64,000 nt of DNA from Pseudonocardia sp. C8 (lineage in GTDB: Bacteria; Actinomycetota; Actinomycetes; Mycobacteriales; Pseudonocardiaceae), in assembly GCF_014267175.1 (NCBI RefSeq), contig NZ_JACMTR010000002.1, forward strand, positions 4,551,501 through 4,615,500. Direction: 5' to 3'. Below are positions 17,711 through 28,682 of the stretch, one piece after another (within the stretch, counting starts at the first letter, position 1; each line of letters starts with the position of its first letter). Below the pieces are notes generated by a model. It searched no databases, had not been told where the DNA came from, and saw only the letters and a program-made list of their open reading frames with translations. Made by a program: the position numbers and the translations under genes.

Positions 17711-17716
17711 AGGCTA
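17711..17716 (-). promoter_or_regulatory. Putative -10 box for leaderless ABC exporter mRNA
   Basis: TAGCCT on the minus strand ends six bases before the GTG at 17704. The spacing places the transcription start on the start codon. The same TANNNT-N6-start arrangement occurs at 24728, 33692 and 42654 in this window. Confidence 0.5.
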
Positions 17717-17763
17717 GGCCGGGCCCCCGACAGATCCGGGCGCGGTGCCGCTCCGGTGAGGTC

Positions 17764-18621
17764 TCAGGTGATGTCCCGCCGCCCGCCGACGACCACGGCG
17801 AGCGCGACCGCGGCCGCCGCCCACGCGGCCAGCACCAGCAGCGCCACCCAGCCCGGCGGCGGCGCGCTCACCCCGGCGAGGAACTCCAGGACCATGCGGG
17901 CGTCGGCACCGGCACCGGCCGCGCGGACCGGGGCCTCGTAGAGGGCGAGGTCACCCGCGTTGCCGGGCAGGAACGGGGTGAGCCGGGCGAACACCGACGG
18001 TTCCCCGAACGACGAGTCGCCCGCCCGCAGTACCCCGGCGACCAGGTTCTCCCCGATCAGCAGGTAGCCCACGGTCAGCGCGACCGCGCCCGCCTGGTTG
18101 GGCACGAGCGTGCCCACGGCGACACCCAGCGCACCCCACAGCGCGCACACCAGGACCCCGATGGCGCCGATCCCGGCCAGCTCGCCCCAGCCCGGTAGCT
18201 GCTGGCCACCGAGCACCGCGCCGCCCAGCAGGGGGCCCAGCACCGCGACCACCAGGCCGTACAGCCCGGCGACGACGACGGCGACCGCCACCTTGGCCCC
18301 GAGCACCTGGACCCGGGTCCCGGTCAGGAACGCGAGGGTGATGGTGCGGTGGCGGTACTCCCCGGCGGCGAGCAGCGCACCGTGTGCGGCCCCGAGGATG
18401 GCGGTCATGCCCAGCGCCGACGCGAGCCCGGTGAGCATGAGGATCGGCGACGTCTCGGTGGCGGTCGGGACCAGCAGGGTGACCAGGCTGCCGAACAGGC
18501 TCGTCGCCAGCGCCAGCAGCACCACCGGGATCAGCAGCAGCCACCACGTCCTCGTCGACAGCGTCCGCCGGACCTCCCCGGTCAGCACCGCGCTCCAGCG
18601 GTGCGCCGCACCGAGCTTCAT
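17764..18621 (-). CDS. ABC-2 type transporter permease
   Basis: This is a 285-residue membrane protein with about six helices. It has the typical ABC-2 opening of a short cytosolic segment (GEVRRTLSTRTWWLLLIPVVLLA) and a central AGEYRHRTITLAFL loop common in actinobacterial export permeases. Its ATG overlaps the TGA of the upstream ATPase gene as ATGA, so the two are translationally coupled and surely form one transporter. Exported substrate is unknown; drugs, lipids and peptides are all possible for this class. Confidence 0.9.
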   Translation of the reverse strand: MKLGAAHRWSAVLTGEVRRTLSTRTWWLLLIPVVLLALATSLFGSLVTLLVPTATETSPILMLTGLASALGMTAILGAAHGALLAAGEYRHRTITLAFLTGTRVQVLGAKVAVAVVVAGLYGLVVAVLGPLLGGAVLGGQQLPGWGELAGIGAIGVLVCALWGALGVAVGTLVPNQAGAVALTVGYLLIGENLVAGVLRAGDSSFGEPSVFARLTPFLPGNAGDLALYEAPVRAAGAGADARMVLEFLAGVSAPPPGWVALLVLAAWAAAAVALAVVVGGRRDIT

Positions 18622-19541
18622 GCCGCCTCCTCCCCGGACAGGAGCCGGAGGAACATCTGCTCCAGGCCGACCCGTTCCTCGGTCATCCCGTACACGGCGA
18701 CGCCCGCGGCCAGCGCCAGGTCGCCCACCCGGACGGCGTCGGTCCCGGCGACGGCCAGCCAGCCGTCGTCGACCTTGTCGACCTCGGTGATCCCGGCACC
18801 GGCCAGTACCTCGGCCAGCGCCGCCGGGTCCGCGGACCGGACCAGCACCCGGGCGCCGTGCCCGGCGCGCAGCTCGGACACCGCGCCGTCGAACCGGCAG
18901 CGGCCCCGGTCGATCACGACGAGCCGCTGCGCGGTCAGCTCCATCTCCGCGAGCTGGTGCGACGACACCAGCACGCTGCGCCCGGACGCGGCGAACGCGT
19001 TGACGAACGACCGCAGCCAGGCGATGCCGTCCGGGTCGAGCCCGTTGCCGGGCTCGTCGAGGACCAGGATCCGCGGGTCGCCCAGCAACGCGGCGGCCAG
19101 CGCGAGCCGCTGGTTCATCCCGAGCGAGAACCCGCCGGCCGCGCGGTCGGCGGCCGCGGTCAGGCCGACCAGCTCGAGCACCTCGTCGACCCGCGAGTCC
19201 GGGACGCCGATCGCCGCGGCGGCCGCCCGCAGGTGCGCCCGGGCGGTGCGCTTCGGGTGCACGCCCTGCACCTCGAGGACGGCGCCGACGACCTTCCCCG
19301 GCGACTCCAGCTCCGCGAACGGGACCCCGTCGATCAACGCCCGCCCGGTCGTCGGGACGACCAGGCCGAGGATCATCCGCAGCGTCGTCGTCTTGCCCGA
19401 CCCGTTCGGCCCGAGGAAGCCGGTCACCGACCCCGGCTCGACGGTGAAGGACAGGTCCCGCACCGCCTCGACCGGCCCGAACCTCTTGCCCAGGCCCTCG
19501 ACGGTGATCCGCCCGGGCCCGGGTGGTGCCGTCTCCTGCAC
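18618..19541 (-). CDS. ABC-2 type transporter ATP-binding protein
   Basis: The 307-residue ATPase pairs with the downstream permease. It shows Walker A GPNGSGKTT, the FSLGMNQRLALAAALLG signature region (atypical LGMNQ, common in this subfamily), and Walker B RILVLDEPGNGLDP. The C-terminal 80 residues form the extra domain typical of drug/lantibiotic-export ATPases. GTG at 19541 is chosen because likeness begins at GRITVEGLGKRFG and GGAG lies about ten bases upstream; a longer in-frame extension runs into repeats and a decayed vapC, so it is not real coding. The stop overlaps the permease start by four bases. Confidence 0.9.
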   Translation of the reverse strand: MQETAPPGPGRITVEGLGKRFGPVEAVRDLSFTVEPGSVTGFLGPNGSGKTTTLRMILGLVVPTTGRALIDGVPFAELESPGKVVGAVLEVQGVHPKRTARAHLRAAAAAIGVPDSRVDEVLELVGLTAAADRAAGGFSLGMNQRLALAAALLGDPRILVLDEPGNGLDPDGIAWLRSFVNAFAASGRSVLVSSHQLAEMELTAQRLVVIDRGRCRFDGAVSELRAGHGARVLVRSADPAALAEVLAGAGITEVDKVDDGWLAVAGTDAVRVGDLALAAGVAVYGMTEERVGLEQMFLRLLSGEEAA

Positions 19542-19672
19542 TCCAGGTCTCCGTTCGTCCGAGCGGACCCCGCGGAGCGCGTCCGCTCTGCCTCGGTCCG
19601 GGTGCCCACACCCGGATCCGCGTGCCCGGCCATCCTGACCGAGGCCCGATCGCCCCACGCCAGGGGGACCCC

Positions 19673-19795
19673 GCTCGGTGTTGATGCGCGCTCCGCGCTC
19701 GGTACTGATGCGCGCTCCGCACGCTCCGCGCTCGGTACTGATGCGCGCTCCGCGCTCAGTACTGATGCGCGCTCCGCACGCTCCGCGCTCAGTAC
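19673..19795. repeat. Alternating 24/33-bp tandem repeat
   Basis: Copies begin with GCTCRGTRYTGATGCGCGC-like sequence at 19673, 19697, 19730 and 19754, with a final partial copy at 19787. The spacing alternates exactly 24, 33, 24, 33, so the true unit is a 57-bp doublet in which every second copy carries an extra 9 bases (ACGCTCCGC). The last partial copy merges into the end of the decayed vapC, including its stop codon. Confidence 0.85.
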
Positions 19796-20093
19796 ACGGC
19801 GCGCACCCGCAGGTCGGGAAGGTGTCGGCGATCCGGTCGAAGTCGCGGTCGCGATGCACGAGCACGGCGCCGGTCCGCATCGCCACCGCGGCGATCAGGC
19901 AGTCCCCCGGCTTCCGCACGGTGTCCGCGGGCACGGACGGCGCGGTACGCCAGCGCGGCGGAGCGGTAGTCGAGCGCGGCCTCCACCGTGACCAGGCGCA
20001 GGCCGCTGGTCAGGAGGTCCAGTTGCTCGAACGCCCGCCCCGGGGGCGCTCCCGCCAGCAGCTCCATGATGCCGAGGTGTCGATCAGCTCCAC
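19789..20093 (-). pseudogene. Frameshifted PIN-domain toxin (vapC-like)
   Basis: PIN-domain pieces appear in order but in different frames. VELIDTSA (20093 leftward) is followed after a one-base loss by IMELLAGAPPGRAFEQLDLL and the VTVEAALDYRSAALAYRAVR stretch. After a second shift comes TVRKPGDCLIAAVAMRTGA and HRDRDFDRIAD, then after a third shift LPDLRVRAVY and a stop at 19789. PIN toxins are ribonucleases with conserved acidic residues; three shifts in 300 bases make an active product impossible. Sequencing error is less likely because neighbouring genes are clean. Its GTG overlaps the vapB remnant by 10 bases. Confidence 0.75.
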
Positions 20094-20224
20094 GCGCCGC
20101 GCCCGGCCCCGCGCATCTCGTCCAGGTCCCCCTCCCGGCCGATGCCCTCGAGCGAATCGACGAGCTCGGGAGACAGCCGGGGGCCGACGAGCCGGCGAAG
20201 TGCGAGGTTGGCCCGGGTTGTCCA
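20084..20224 (-). pseudogene. N-terminally truncated vapB-like antitoxin remnant
   Basis: About 45 C-terminal residues match the end of VapB antitoxins: NLALRRLVGPRLS followed by EGIGREGDLDEMR. The DNA-binding N-terminal part (an RTTVDID-type start) is not found upstream in any frame. The frame ends with TGA at 20084 inside the decayed vapC start. Together these form a dead toxin-antitoxin module between the ABC-2 operon and the acyl-CoA synthetase. The remaining 90 bases to the next gene hold no recognisable feature. Confidence 0.6.
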
Positions 20225-20314
20225 CAGGCCCGCACACCGCCCTGGCGCGGGCGCCGCACGGCAGACAGGATGACCCGCGTCACACACCCGGCGCCGAGCC
20301 CGGAGGAGGGCCTT

Positions 20315-21874
20315 GTGATCGAACCGGACAGCACCGTCTCGTCGCTGCTGCGCCAGCACGCCCGCACACGCCCCGACGAGGAGGCGCTGCGCTTCGGGGA
20401 CGTCCGCCGGACCTGGTCCGAGCTGGACGAGCGGGTGCGCAGGCTGGCCGCCGCGCTGCGTGCCGAGGGCATCGGCCCGGGTGACCGGATCGCCGTGCTG
20501 GACCTCAACCACCCGTCCTGCCTGGAGCTGTCGCTGGCCTGCGCGTGGATCGGCGCGGCGAACACGGTGGTGAACTTCCGGCTCGCGCCGCCGGAGATCC
20601 TCTACGTGATCGACGACGCGCAGGCACGGCTGCTGCTGGTCGGGCCGGAGTTCGCCGGGGCGGCCGAGCAGCTGCGGGACAAGCTGTCGACCGTGCGCCG
20701 GATCCTGCCCGTCGGCGGGGAGGCCGACGAGTACGAGGCGTTCCTCGCCGCGCACGAGCCGGACGCGAACCCCTACGACGCCGCGCCGGGTGACTGTTTC
20801 GTCCAGCTCTACACGTCCGGGACCACCGGGTTCCCGAAGGGCGCGATGCTCACCCACGGCGCGATGCTGGCGCACGCGGCGCACGTCGCGGCGGACTTCG
20901 AGCTGGGCCCGGCCGACGTCGTGCAGGTGGCGATGCCGCTGTTCCACGTCGGCGGGACCAGCTACGCGTTCGTCGCGCTGACCACCGGCGCGCGGATCGT
21001 GCTGGCCCGCATGCCGGACCCCGAGGCGCTGCTGGACATGGTCGCCGCCGAGGGCATCACCCACACGTTCTGGGTGCCGGCGCTGATGGCCGCCATGGTG
21101 CGGGTCCCCGGCGCGAAGGAGCGCGACTACTCGTCGTTGCGGGCGATCTCCTACGGCGCCTCGCCGATGCCGCTGCCGGTGCTGCGGGCGTCGCTGGACC
21201 TGTTCGGCCCGCGGCTGCACCAGGTCTACGGCATGACCGAGGCGTGCGGTGTCGTCAGCTCGCTCGGCCCGGAGGACCACGCGGACCCGGCCGTCGAGCA
21301 CCGGCTGATCTCGGCCGGGACGCCGATCACCGGCGTCGAGATCGAGATCCGCGACCCCGCCACCGGGGAACGGCTCGGGACCGACGAGCCCGGCGAGATC
21401 TGGGTGCGGACCGACCAGCTGATGAGCGGGTACTGGCAGAAGCCGGAGGCGACCGCGGCGACGATCACCGCCGACGGCTGGCTGCTCTCCGGCGACGGCG
21501 GGCACATGGACGCCGACGGCTACCTCTACGTCACCGACCGCATCAAGGACATGATCGTCTCCGGTGGGGAGAACGTGTACCCGGCCGAGATCGAGCGCGT
21601 GCTGGCCGAGCACCCGTCGGTGGGGGACGTGGCCGTCATCGGCGTGCCGGACGAGCGGTGGGGCGAGGTCCCGAAGGCGTGCGTGGTCGCCGCGGAGGGC
21701 ACGACGGTCGATCCCGAGGCGCTCCTCGCCCACGCCCGCGAACACCTGGCGTCGTTCAAGTGCCCGAAGTCGGTGGACGTGCTCGACGAACTGCCCCGCA
21801 ACCCGACCGGCAAGGTCCTCAAGAAGGATCTGCGGGCGCCGTACTGGGCCGGACACGAACGGCGGACCGTCTGA
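20315..21874 (+). CDS. Acyl-CoA synthetase (AMP-forming, FadD-like)
   Basis: The 519-residue protein belongs to the ANL superfamily, activating a carboxylic acid to acyl-AMP and then acyl-CoA. Visible motifs are the phosphate loop [13 protein letters not shown]5 [11 protein letters not shown]7-A8 [34 protein letters not shown], and the A10 catalytic Lys in [11 protein letters not shown]. The moderate length suggests medium or long chain acids or aromatic acids rather than a peptide-synthetase domain. GTG at 20315 is favoured by GGAGGAGGG just upstream; ATG at 20270, 15 codons earlier, has a weaker ribosome site. It is followed by furA after 55 bases but with its own promoter between. Confidence 0.9.
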   Translation: MIEPDSTVSSLLRQHARTRPDEEALRFGDVRRTWSELDERVRRLAAALRAEGIGPGDRIAVLDLNHPSCLELSLACAWIGAANTVVNFRLAPPEILYVIDDAQARLLLVGPEFAGAAEQLRDKLSTVRRILPVGGEADEYEAFLAAHEPDANPYDAAPGDCFVQLYTSGTTGFPKGAMLTHGAMLAHAAHVAADFELGPADVVQVAMPLFHVGGTSYAFVALTTGARIVLARMPDPEALLDMVAAEGITHTFWVPALMAAMVRVPGAKERDYSSLRAISYGASPMPLPVLRASLDLFGPRLHQVYGMTEACGVVSSLGPEDHADPAVEHRLISAGTPITGVEIEIRDPATGERLGTDEPGEIWVRTDQLMSGYWQKPEATAATITADGWLLSGDGGHMDADGYLYVTDRIKDMIVSGGENVYPAEIERVLAEHPSVGDVAVIGVPDERWGEVPKACVVAAEGTTVDPEALLAHAREHLASFKCPKSVDVLDELPRNPTGKVLKKDLRAPYWAGHERRTV

Positions 21875-21889
21875 AGACGAGACACCACA

Positions 21890-21929
21890 AGACTTGACTC
21901 ATTCCAGAAACACCGGCAGGCTCACCGCC
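21890..21929 (+). promoter_or_regulatory. furA promoter and probable FurA operator
   Basis: AGACTTGACTCATTCCAGAA (21890-21909) is an AT-rich island that closely resembles the FurA-bound site I recall upstream of mycobacterial furA. It contains a -35 TTGACT at 21894-21899. Seventeen bases later CAGGCT (21917-21922) fits a weak -10. Transcription would start at or next to the GTG at 21930, giving a leaderless, autoregulated furA-katG mRNA. Confidence 0.65.
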
Positions 21930-24624
<2,695 letters not shown>

Positions 24625-24640
24625 TCATCGCCTGACACCC

Positions 24641-24681
24641 GGGTGAGCCCCGCAGCGGCCGGTCCGCTGCGGGGCTCACCC
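24641..24681 (+). terminator. Hairpin terminator after katG
   Basis: A perfect 18-bp stem, GGGTGAGCCCCGCAGCGG with its complement at 24664-24681, encloses a five-base loop. It begins 16 bases after the katG stop. There is no U-tract, as is common for actinobacterial terminators. Confidence 0.85.
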
Positions 24682-24727
24682 GTATCGACCGCAGCTCGGC
24701 GGGCTGGCCAAGGTGGTCTGGCCAGGT

Positions 24728-24733
24728 TAGCTT
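24728..24733 (+). promoter_or_regulatory. Putative -10 box of the antitoxin-toxin operon
   Basis: TAGCTT ends six bases before the GTG at 24740, the leaderless arrangement seen for three other genes here. The region directly upstream has no ribosome site. Confidence 0.45.
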
Positions 24734-24739
24734 GATGGG

Positions 24740-24964
24740 GTGTCCATGCAGGTGAACGTCCAGGACGCCAAGACGCGGCTCTCCCAGCTGCTGGCTGCCG
24801 TGGAGCGTGGAGAGGACGTCGTGATCGCCCGGGACGGTCGGCCGGTCGCCCGGCTGGTCCCGATCGACGCACCCGCGCCTCGCCGGGTCGGGTTCGTCGC
24901 AGGCAGCGTCCCCGACTCGTTCTTCGAGCCGCTCTCCGAGGACGAGCTGGCGCGCTGGGAATGA
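24740..24964 (+). CDS. Phd/YefM-family antitoxin
   Basis: The 74-residue protein has the Phd/YefM start MQVNVQDAKTRLSQLLAAVERGEDVVIARDGRPVARL, split here as an N-terminal DNA-binding strand-helix fold, then an acidic flexible tail (SFFEPLSEDELARWE) that should wrap the toxin. It should neutralise the PIN toxin and repress the operon. Start is either GTG 24740 (leaderless) or ATG 24746; the former fits the TAGCTT box. The stop overlaps the toxin ATG as ATGA. Confidence 0.88.
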   Translation: MSMQVNVQDAKTRLSQLLAAVERGEDVVIARDGRPVARLVPIDAPAPRRVGFVAGSVPDSFFEPLSEDELARWE

Positions 24965-25350
24965 TGCTCGTCCTGGACACCCACGCGTTGCTGTGGACGC
25001 TGCTCGATCCCACGCGGATCCCGGAGCGCACACTGGAACGGATACGGGACCCGCGCACGGACCTCGCGGTGTCGGCCGCCAGCGCGTGGGAGATCGCGAC
25101 CAAGGTCCGTCTCGGGAAGCTCGCCGGCGCCGAGGCCGTCGTCCACGGCTATCTCGCGCACCTGGAGCTGCTGGGCGCGGGCGAGCTCCCGATCACGTCG
25201 TCGGACGCGCTGACCGCCGGGTCGCTGACCTGGACACATCGTGACCCGTTCGACCGGATGATCGTCGCGCAGTGCATCGCACGGTCGTACCCGCTGGTGA
25301 CCGCCGACGAGGCGGTCACCGCGTTCGGAGCGGTCACGACGATCTGGTGA
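24961..25350 (+). CDS. PIN-domain toxin (VapC-like ribonuclease)
   Basis: The 129-residue PIN protein keeps all acidic catalytic positions: Asp6 in VLDTHALLW, Glu44 in SAWEIATK, Asp95 and Asp98 in HRDPFDRM, and Asp116 in LVTADEAV. The LDTHALLW start and HRDPFDRMI block place it in the PIN group that pairs with Phd-type antitoxins. It should cleave RNA, often tRNA or rRNA, when the antitoxin is degraded. It is translationally coupled to the antitoxin by a four-base overlap. In contrast to the decayed vapBC at 20 kb, this pair looks intact. Confidence 0.9.
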   Translation: MMLVLDTHALLWTLLDPTRIPERTLERIRDPRTDLAVSAASAWEIATKVRLGKLAGAEAVVHGYLAHLELLGAGELPITSSDALTAGSLTWTHRDPFDRMIVAQCIARSYPLVTADEAVTAFGAVTTIW

Positions 25351-25476
25351 CGGCGTCCCCGCGTCGGCGAGGCGCGCCGGGATGCGGTCCCGTGCTGCGG
25401 CGCGCGACATCCTGACCGTCTGCACGGTCGCACCCACCCACGACCGTGCCCGGCGACCCGGTGGCGCGACCGGCAG

Positions 25477-26193
25477 TCAGGCGGGGTGCACCCCGTCCAG
25501 CACCGCGGCCAGCCGCTCCGGCTCGGAGAACATCGGCCAGTGCCCGGTCGGAAGCTCCGCGAACGACCACTCCGGGCCGCCCATCTCCGCGAAGCCGGGG
25601 ACGCCCCCGTCGATCAGCGGGCGCACCTGGTCCGCGGTGAAGCTGCAGGCCACGACGGTCTTCGGCAACGTCGGGTCGGGCGCCCCGCGACGGACACCGG
25701 ACAGCACCGCCCCGGCCGGCTCGACCAGCGACCGGGCGCGGACCTCGTCGAACAGGGCGTCCGGGATGCCGTCGGTGCTCGTGCCGAGCGCGGCGAACTC
25801 GTCGCGCGTGGGCATCGGCAGGCCGGATCCGTGCGCGGCGATCGCGGCGCGGGTGCGCTCCTGCTCGTCGGGCGCGGTGAACTCGATCTGCGGTACGCCG
25901 TCGGGCAGCACTCCGGTGTCGACGAACACCAGGTGCGCGACCCGCTCCCGGGCCCGCTCGGCGGCGGCCGCGCAGACCGGGCCACCACCGCTGTGCCCGA
26001 CCAGGACCGCCGGCCCGCCGAGCGGGGCGAGCGCGGCGAGCACGTCGTCCACGTGGGACTCGGCGGTGTCGCCGGGCGCGTGCCCGAGCTCGACCGGCAC
26101 CACCTCGTGCCCGCGGGACCGCAGGTCGGCCGCGACCGCGTCCCACGCCCATGCACCCAACCAGAACCCCGGGACCAGCACGTACGTCGTCAT
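25477..26193 (-). CDS. Alpha/beta hydrolase
   Basis: The 238-residue protein starts TTYVLVPGFWLGAWAWDAVA, typical of the small esterase group that includes plant methyl-ester esterases and actinobacterial relatives. The nucleophile elbow is VLVGHSGGGPVC, with the Ser as predicted nucleophile; the late GHWPMFSEPERLA supplies the catalytic His. The reaction could be hydrolysis of a small ester or a C-C bond; the substrate is unknown. ATG at 26193 is where likeness begins; an upstream in-frame start would add 14 unrelated residues. It stands alone, with a repeat array upstream. Confidence 0.87.
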   Translation of the reverse strand: MTTYVLVPGFWLGAWAWDAVAADLRSRGHEVVPVELGHAPGDTAESHVDDVLAALAPLGGPAVLVGHSGGGPVCAAAAERARERVAHLVFVDTGVLPDGVPQIEFTAPDEQERTRAAIAAHGSGLPMPTRDEFAALGTSTDGIPDALFDEVRARSLVEPAGAVLSGVRRGAPDPTLPKTVVACSFTADQVRPLIDGGVPGFAEMGGPEWSFAELPTGHWPMFSEPERLAAVLDGVHPA

Positions 26194-26224
26194 GAGGGAA
26201 CTCTCGCACCGATCCAGGACAGGA

Positions 26225-26485
26225 ACGGCCCTCAACGGTGTGCCGCCGGTCGATCAACACGAATCCGTCCCGGCAAGGACACCAATGCGCTGATCGACCA
26301 CGCGATCACCGTCGATCAGCACACTTCCGCCCCGTCGAGGGCGACACCGTGCATCTCACCGGCAGCCTCCACCCGACCCGCACGCATCCGCCCGTCCCGG
26401 GACCGGAACGCGCTGATCGACAACTCGCTCGATGTCGATCAGCACGGATCCGGCGCGAGCAGGGCGACACCGTGCGCCGCAGATC
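26225..26485. repeat. Second array of the ~62-bp repeat family
   Basis: Cores aligned to GCGCTGATCGAC lie at 26287, 26349 (diverged), 26410 and 26472 (partial), spaced 62, 61 and 62 bases. A degraded earlier unit precedes them from about 26225. Units at 26287 and 26410 also contain an inverted right arm (GTCGATCAGCAC), giving 10-11 bp hairpins absent from the 10.3-kb array. The array occupies the gap between the desaturase terminator and the hydrolase start, the same position relative to genes as the first array. Confidence 0.8.
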
Positions 26486-26514
26486 ACGTTCCCCCTGCTG
26501 CGCCGGCACGAACG

Positions 26515-26551
26515 CGACGAGGCCCCGCACCGGCGGTGCGGGGCCTCGTCG
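26515..26551 (-). terminator. Hairpin terminator after the desaturase gene
   Basis: A perfect 17-bp stem (CGACGAGGCCCCGCACC and its complement) encloses a three-base loop. It lies 15 bases beyond the desaturase stop on the minus strand. Confidence 0.85.
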
Positions 26552-26565
26552 GATGACGCGGGACG

Positions 26566-27534
26566 TCAGGCGGCGGCAGCCTGCTTCCGGGCCGCCAGCT
26601 TCTCCAGCCGGCGGGTGGTGGGCCAGCGGACGTTGGTCGCCCAGCCGAGCTTCTCGAAGCCGCGGATGACGACGGCCGAGATGTCGACCTGACCCTTCTT
26701 CACGCCGTGCCGGGCGCAGGTCGGGTCGGCGTGGTGCAGGTTGTGCCACGACTCGCCGAAGGACAGGACGGCCAGCCACCACACGTTCGCGGACTTGTCC
26801 CGCGAGGCGAAGGGGCGCTCGCCCCAGATGTGGCAGATCGAGTTGATCGACCAGGTGACGTGGTGCAGCACGGCGACGCGGACCAGGCCGGCCCAGAAGA
26901 ACGCGGTGAACGCGCCCCACCAGGACATCGTGACCAGGCCGCCGATCAGGGCCGGGCCGAGCAGGCTGCCGACGACGATCAGCGGGAACGCCTTCTGCAG
27001 CCGATCCATGTCCTTGTCGGCGACCAGGTCGGGCGCGAACCGCTGCATGTTGGTCAGGTCACGCTCGAACAGCCAGCCCATGTGCGAGTGCCAGAAGCCC
27101 TTGACCAGGGCCTTCGGGCCGGTGCCGTAGAGCCACGGCGAGTGCGGGTCGCCCTCCTTGTCGGAGAACGCGTGGTGGCGGCGGTGGTCACCGACCCAGT
27201 CGAGGACGCCGCCCTGCAGCGCGATGCTTCCGGCGATCGCGAGGCCGATCCGCAGCGGGCGCTTCGCCTTGAACGAGCCGTGGGTGAAGTACCGGTGGAA
27301 GCCGACCGTGACACCCAGGCCGCTGACCACGTAGAAGAGCGCGAAGAGCGCGACGTCGACCCAGCCGAGCCCCCAGCCCCACGCGAACGGGACGGCGGCG
27401 GCCAGCGCCAGGGTGGGGAGCAGGACGAACACCCCCACCAGGAACATCGCACCGGGCGGGCGCTGCCCGTCGGTGACCGGTGCCGGCGTTCGCTTCGTGG
27501 GAGCGGAACGGGGAGGTGCGGCCTCGAGCGTCAT
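26566..27534 (-). CDS. Membrane acyl-CoA (delta-9 type) fatty acid desaturase
   Basis: The 322-residue membrane protein has four or more helices and the three histidine boxes of di-iron desaturases: HRYFTH, HRRHH and HNLHH. It should introduce a cis double bond, probably at C9 of stearoyl- or palmitoyl-CoA, using oxygen and reduced ferredoxin or a flavoprotein partner; this resembles mycobacterial DesA3. No redox partner gene is adjacent. An Ala/Lys-rich tail ends the protein. It is divergent from the LLM gene at 27654 and closed by a strong terminator. Confidence 0.92.
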   Translation of the reverse strand: MTLEAAPPRSAPTKRTPAPVTDGQRPPGAMFLVGVFVLLPTLALAAAVPFAWGWGLGWVDVALFALFYVVSGLGVTVGFHRYFTHGSFKAKRPLRIGLAIAGSIALQGGVLDWVGDHRRHHAFSDKEGDPHSPWLYGTGPKALVKGFWHSHMGWLFERDLTNMQRFAPDLVADKDMDRLQKAFPLIVVGSLLGPALIGGLVTMSWWGAFTAFFWAGLVRVAVLHHVTWSINSICHIWGERPFASRDKSANVWWLAVLSFGESWHNLHHADPTCARHGVKKGQVDISAVVIRGFEKLGWATNVRWPTTRRLEKLAARKQAAAA

Positions 27535-27616
27535 GTCTCCATGAGACCGGCGGGCGGGCCGGGCGGGCAGTGGCGCTAACCCCCCTATCCCGTTTCGGGT
27601 TCTGCGCCGCAGAGTC

Positions 27617-27645
27617 TTGACCCGACAGTAACTTACGACTACTGA
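27617..27645 (+). promoter_or_regulatory. Putative promoter of the LLM-family gene
   Basis: TTGACC at 27617-27622 and TACTGA at 27640-27645 are 17 bases apart. The GTG start follows eight bases later without a ribosome site, consistent with a leaderless or near-leaderless mRNA. The region is noticeably less GC-rich than its surroundings. Confidence 0.4.
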
Positions 27646-27653
27646 ACTTCAGA

Positions 27654-28682
27654 GTGAAGCTCTCCACTGTTCTCCCCTACGGCGACGACCCGATCCGTAA
27701 CGCGGACGCGGTCACCGACATGGAACGGGCCGGTCTGGACGTCGTCTGGGCTGCCGAGGCGTACAGCTTCGACGCCGTCTCCTTGCTCGGGTACCTCGCG
27801 GCCCGCACCGAGCGGGTCGAGATCGGCTCGGCGATCCTGCCGATCTACTCCCGCACCCCCACCCTCACCGCGATGACGGCGGCCGGCCTGGACGCGCTGT
27901 CCGGCGGCCGGTTCAACCTGGGCCTCGGCGCGTCCGGCCCGCAGGTCATCGAGGGTTTCCACGGCGTGCCCTACGACAAGCCGATCGGCCGCACGCGGGA
28001 GATCATCCAGATCTGCCGGAAGGTGTGGCGGCGCGAGGAGAAGCTGACCAACGACGGCCTCTACCCGATCCCGCTGCCCGGCGGCACCGGCCTCGGCAAG
28101 CCCCTGAAGATCATCAACCACCCGCTGCGCGCCGACATCCCGATCTGGGTGGCCGCGCTCGGCGAGAAGAACCTGCAGATGACCGCGGAGCTGGCCCACG
28201 GCTGGCTCCCGCACGTCGTGCTGCCGGAGAAGATCAAGGAGGTGTTCGGGCCGTCGCTGGAGGCCGGGTTCGCCGAGCGCGATCCCGAGCTCGGCCCGCT
28301 GCAGATCACCGGCGGCGGGATCTGCGCTCTCGAGGAGGAGTACTTCGAGCCGGCCCGCCAGGCGGCCCGCGGTCTGTACGCGCTCTACATCGGAGGGATG
28401 GGGGCGCGCGGGAAGAACTTCTACAACACGGTGTTCGCCCGGCAGGGCTACGCCGACGCCGCCCGGACCGTCCAGGACCTCTACCTGGACGGGAAGAAGG
28501 AGGAGGCGATGGCCGCCCTCCCGGACGACTTCATCGACCGGGTCACGCTGATCGGGCCCGAGGGCCACGTGCGGGAGCGGATCGCGGCCCTGCGCGAGGC
28601 CGGGGTCACCCACCTGCACGTGAACCCGATGACCTCGGACGTGAACACCCAGTTCGAGAAGCTCAAGAGCTGGATCTCCTGA
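27654..28682 (+). CDS. F420-dependent LLM-class oxidoreductase
   Basis: The 342-residue protein has the luciferase-like monooxygenase TIM barrel: early AGLDVVWAAEAYSFDAVSLL, RVEIGSAILPIYSRTP, GRFNLGLGASGPQVIEGFHG and a late GPEGHVRERIAALREAGVTH block. These are features of the F420-dependent group common in mycobacteria and Pseudonocardiaceae. The deazaflavin F420 would act as hydride donor or acceptor; the organic substrate is unknown. It is a single-gene unit with its own promoter. A short GACGGCG...CGCCGTC hairpin at 28681-28700 may help end transcription. Confidence 0.87.
   Translation: MKLSTVLPYGDDPIRNADAVTDMERAGLDVVWAAEAYSFDAVSLLGYLAARTERVEIGSAILPIYSRTPTLTAMTAAGLDALSGGRFNLGLGASGPQVIEGFHGVPYDKPIGRTREIIQICRKVWRREEKLTNDGLYPIPLPGGTGLGKPLKIINHPLRADIPIWVAALGEKNLQMTAELAHGWLPHVVLPEKIKEVFGPSLEAGFAERDPELGPLQITGGGICALEEEYFEPARQAARGLYALYIGGMGARGKNFYNTVFARQGYADAARTVQDLYLDGKKEEAMAALPDDFIDRVTLIGPEGHVRERIAALREAGVTHLHVNPMTSDVNTQFEKLKSWIS

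Noticed and set aside
13786..17941. Very long plus-strand open frame opposite the fused ABC exporter
   Set aside because: Composition is Arg/Gln/Pro-rich with no domain likeness. It results from GC-biased third positions of the real minus-strand gene.
19542..19934. N-terminal extension of the ABC-2 ATPase through the 24/33-bp repeats
   Set aside because: The extension is open only by chance, joining a vapC fragment and repeats. A ribosome site and family likeness mark the real start at 19541.
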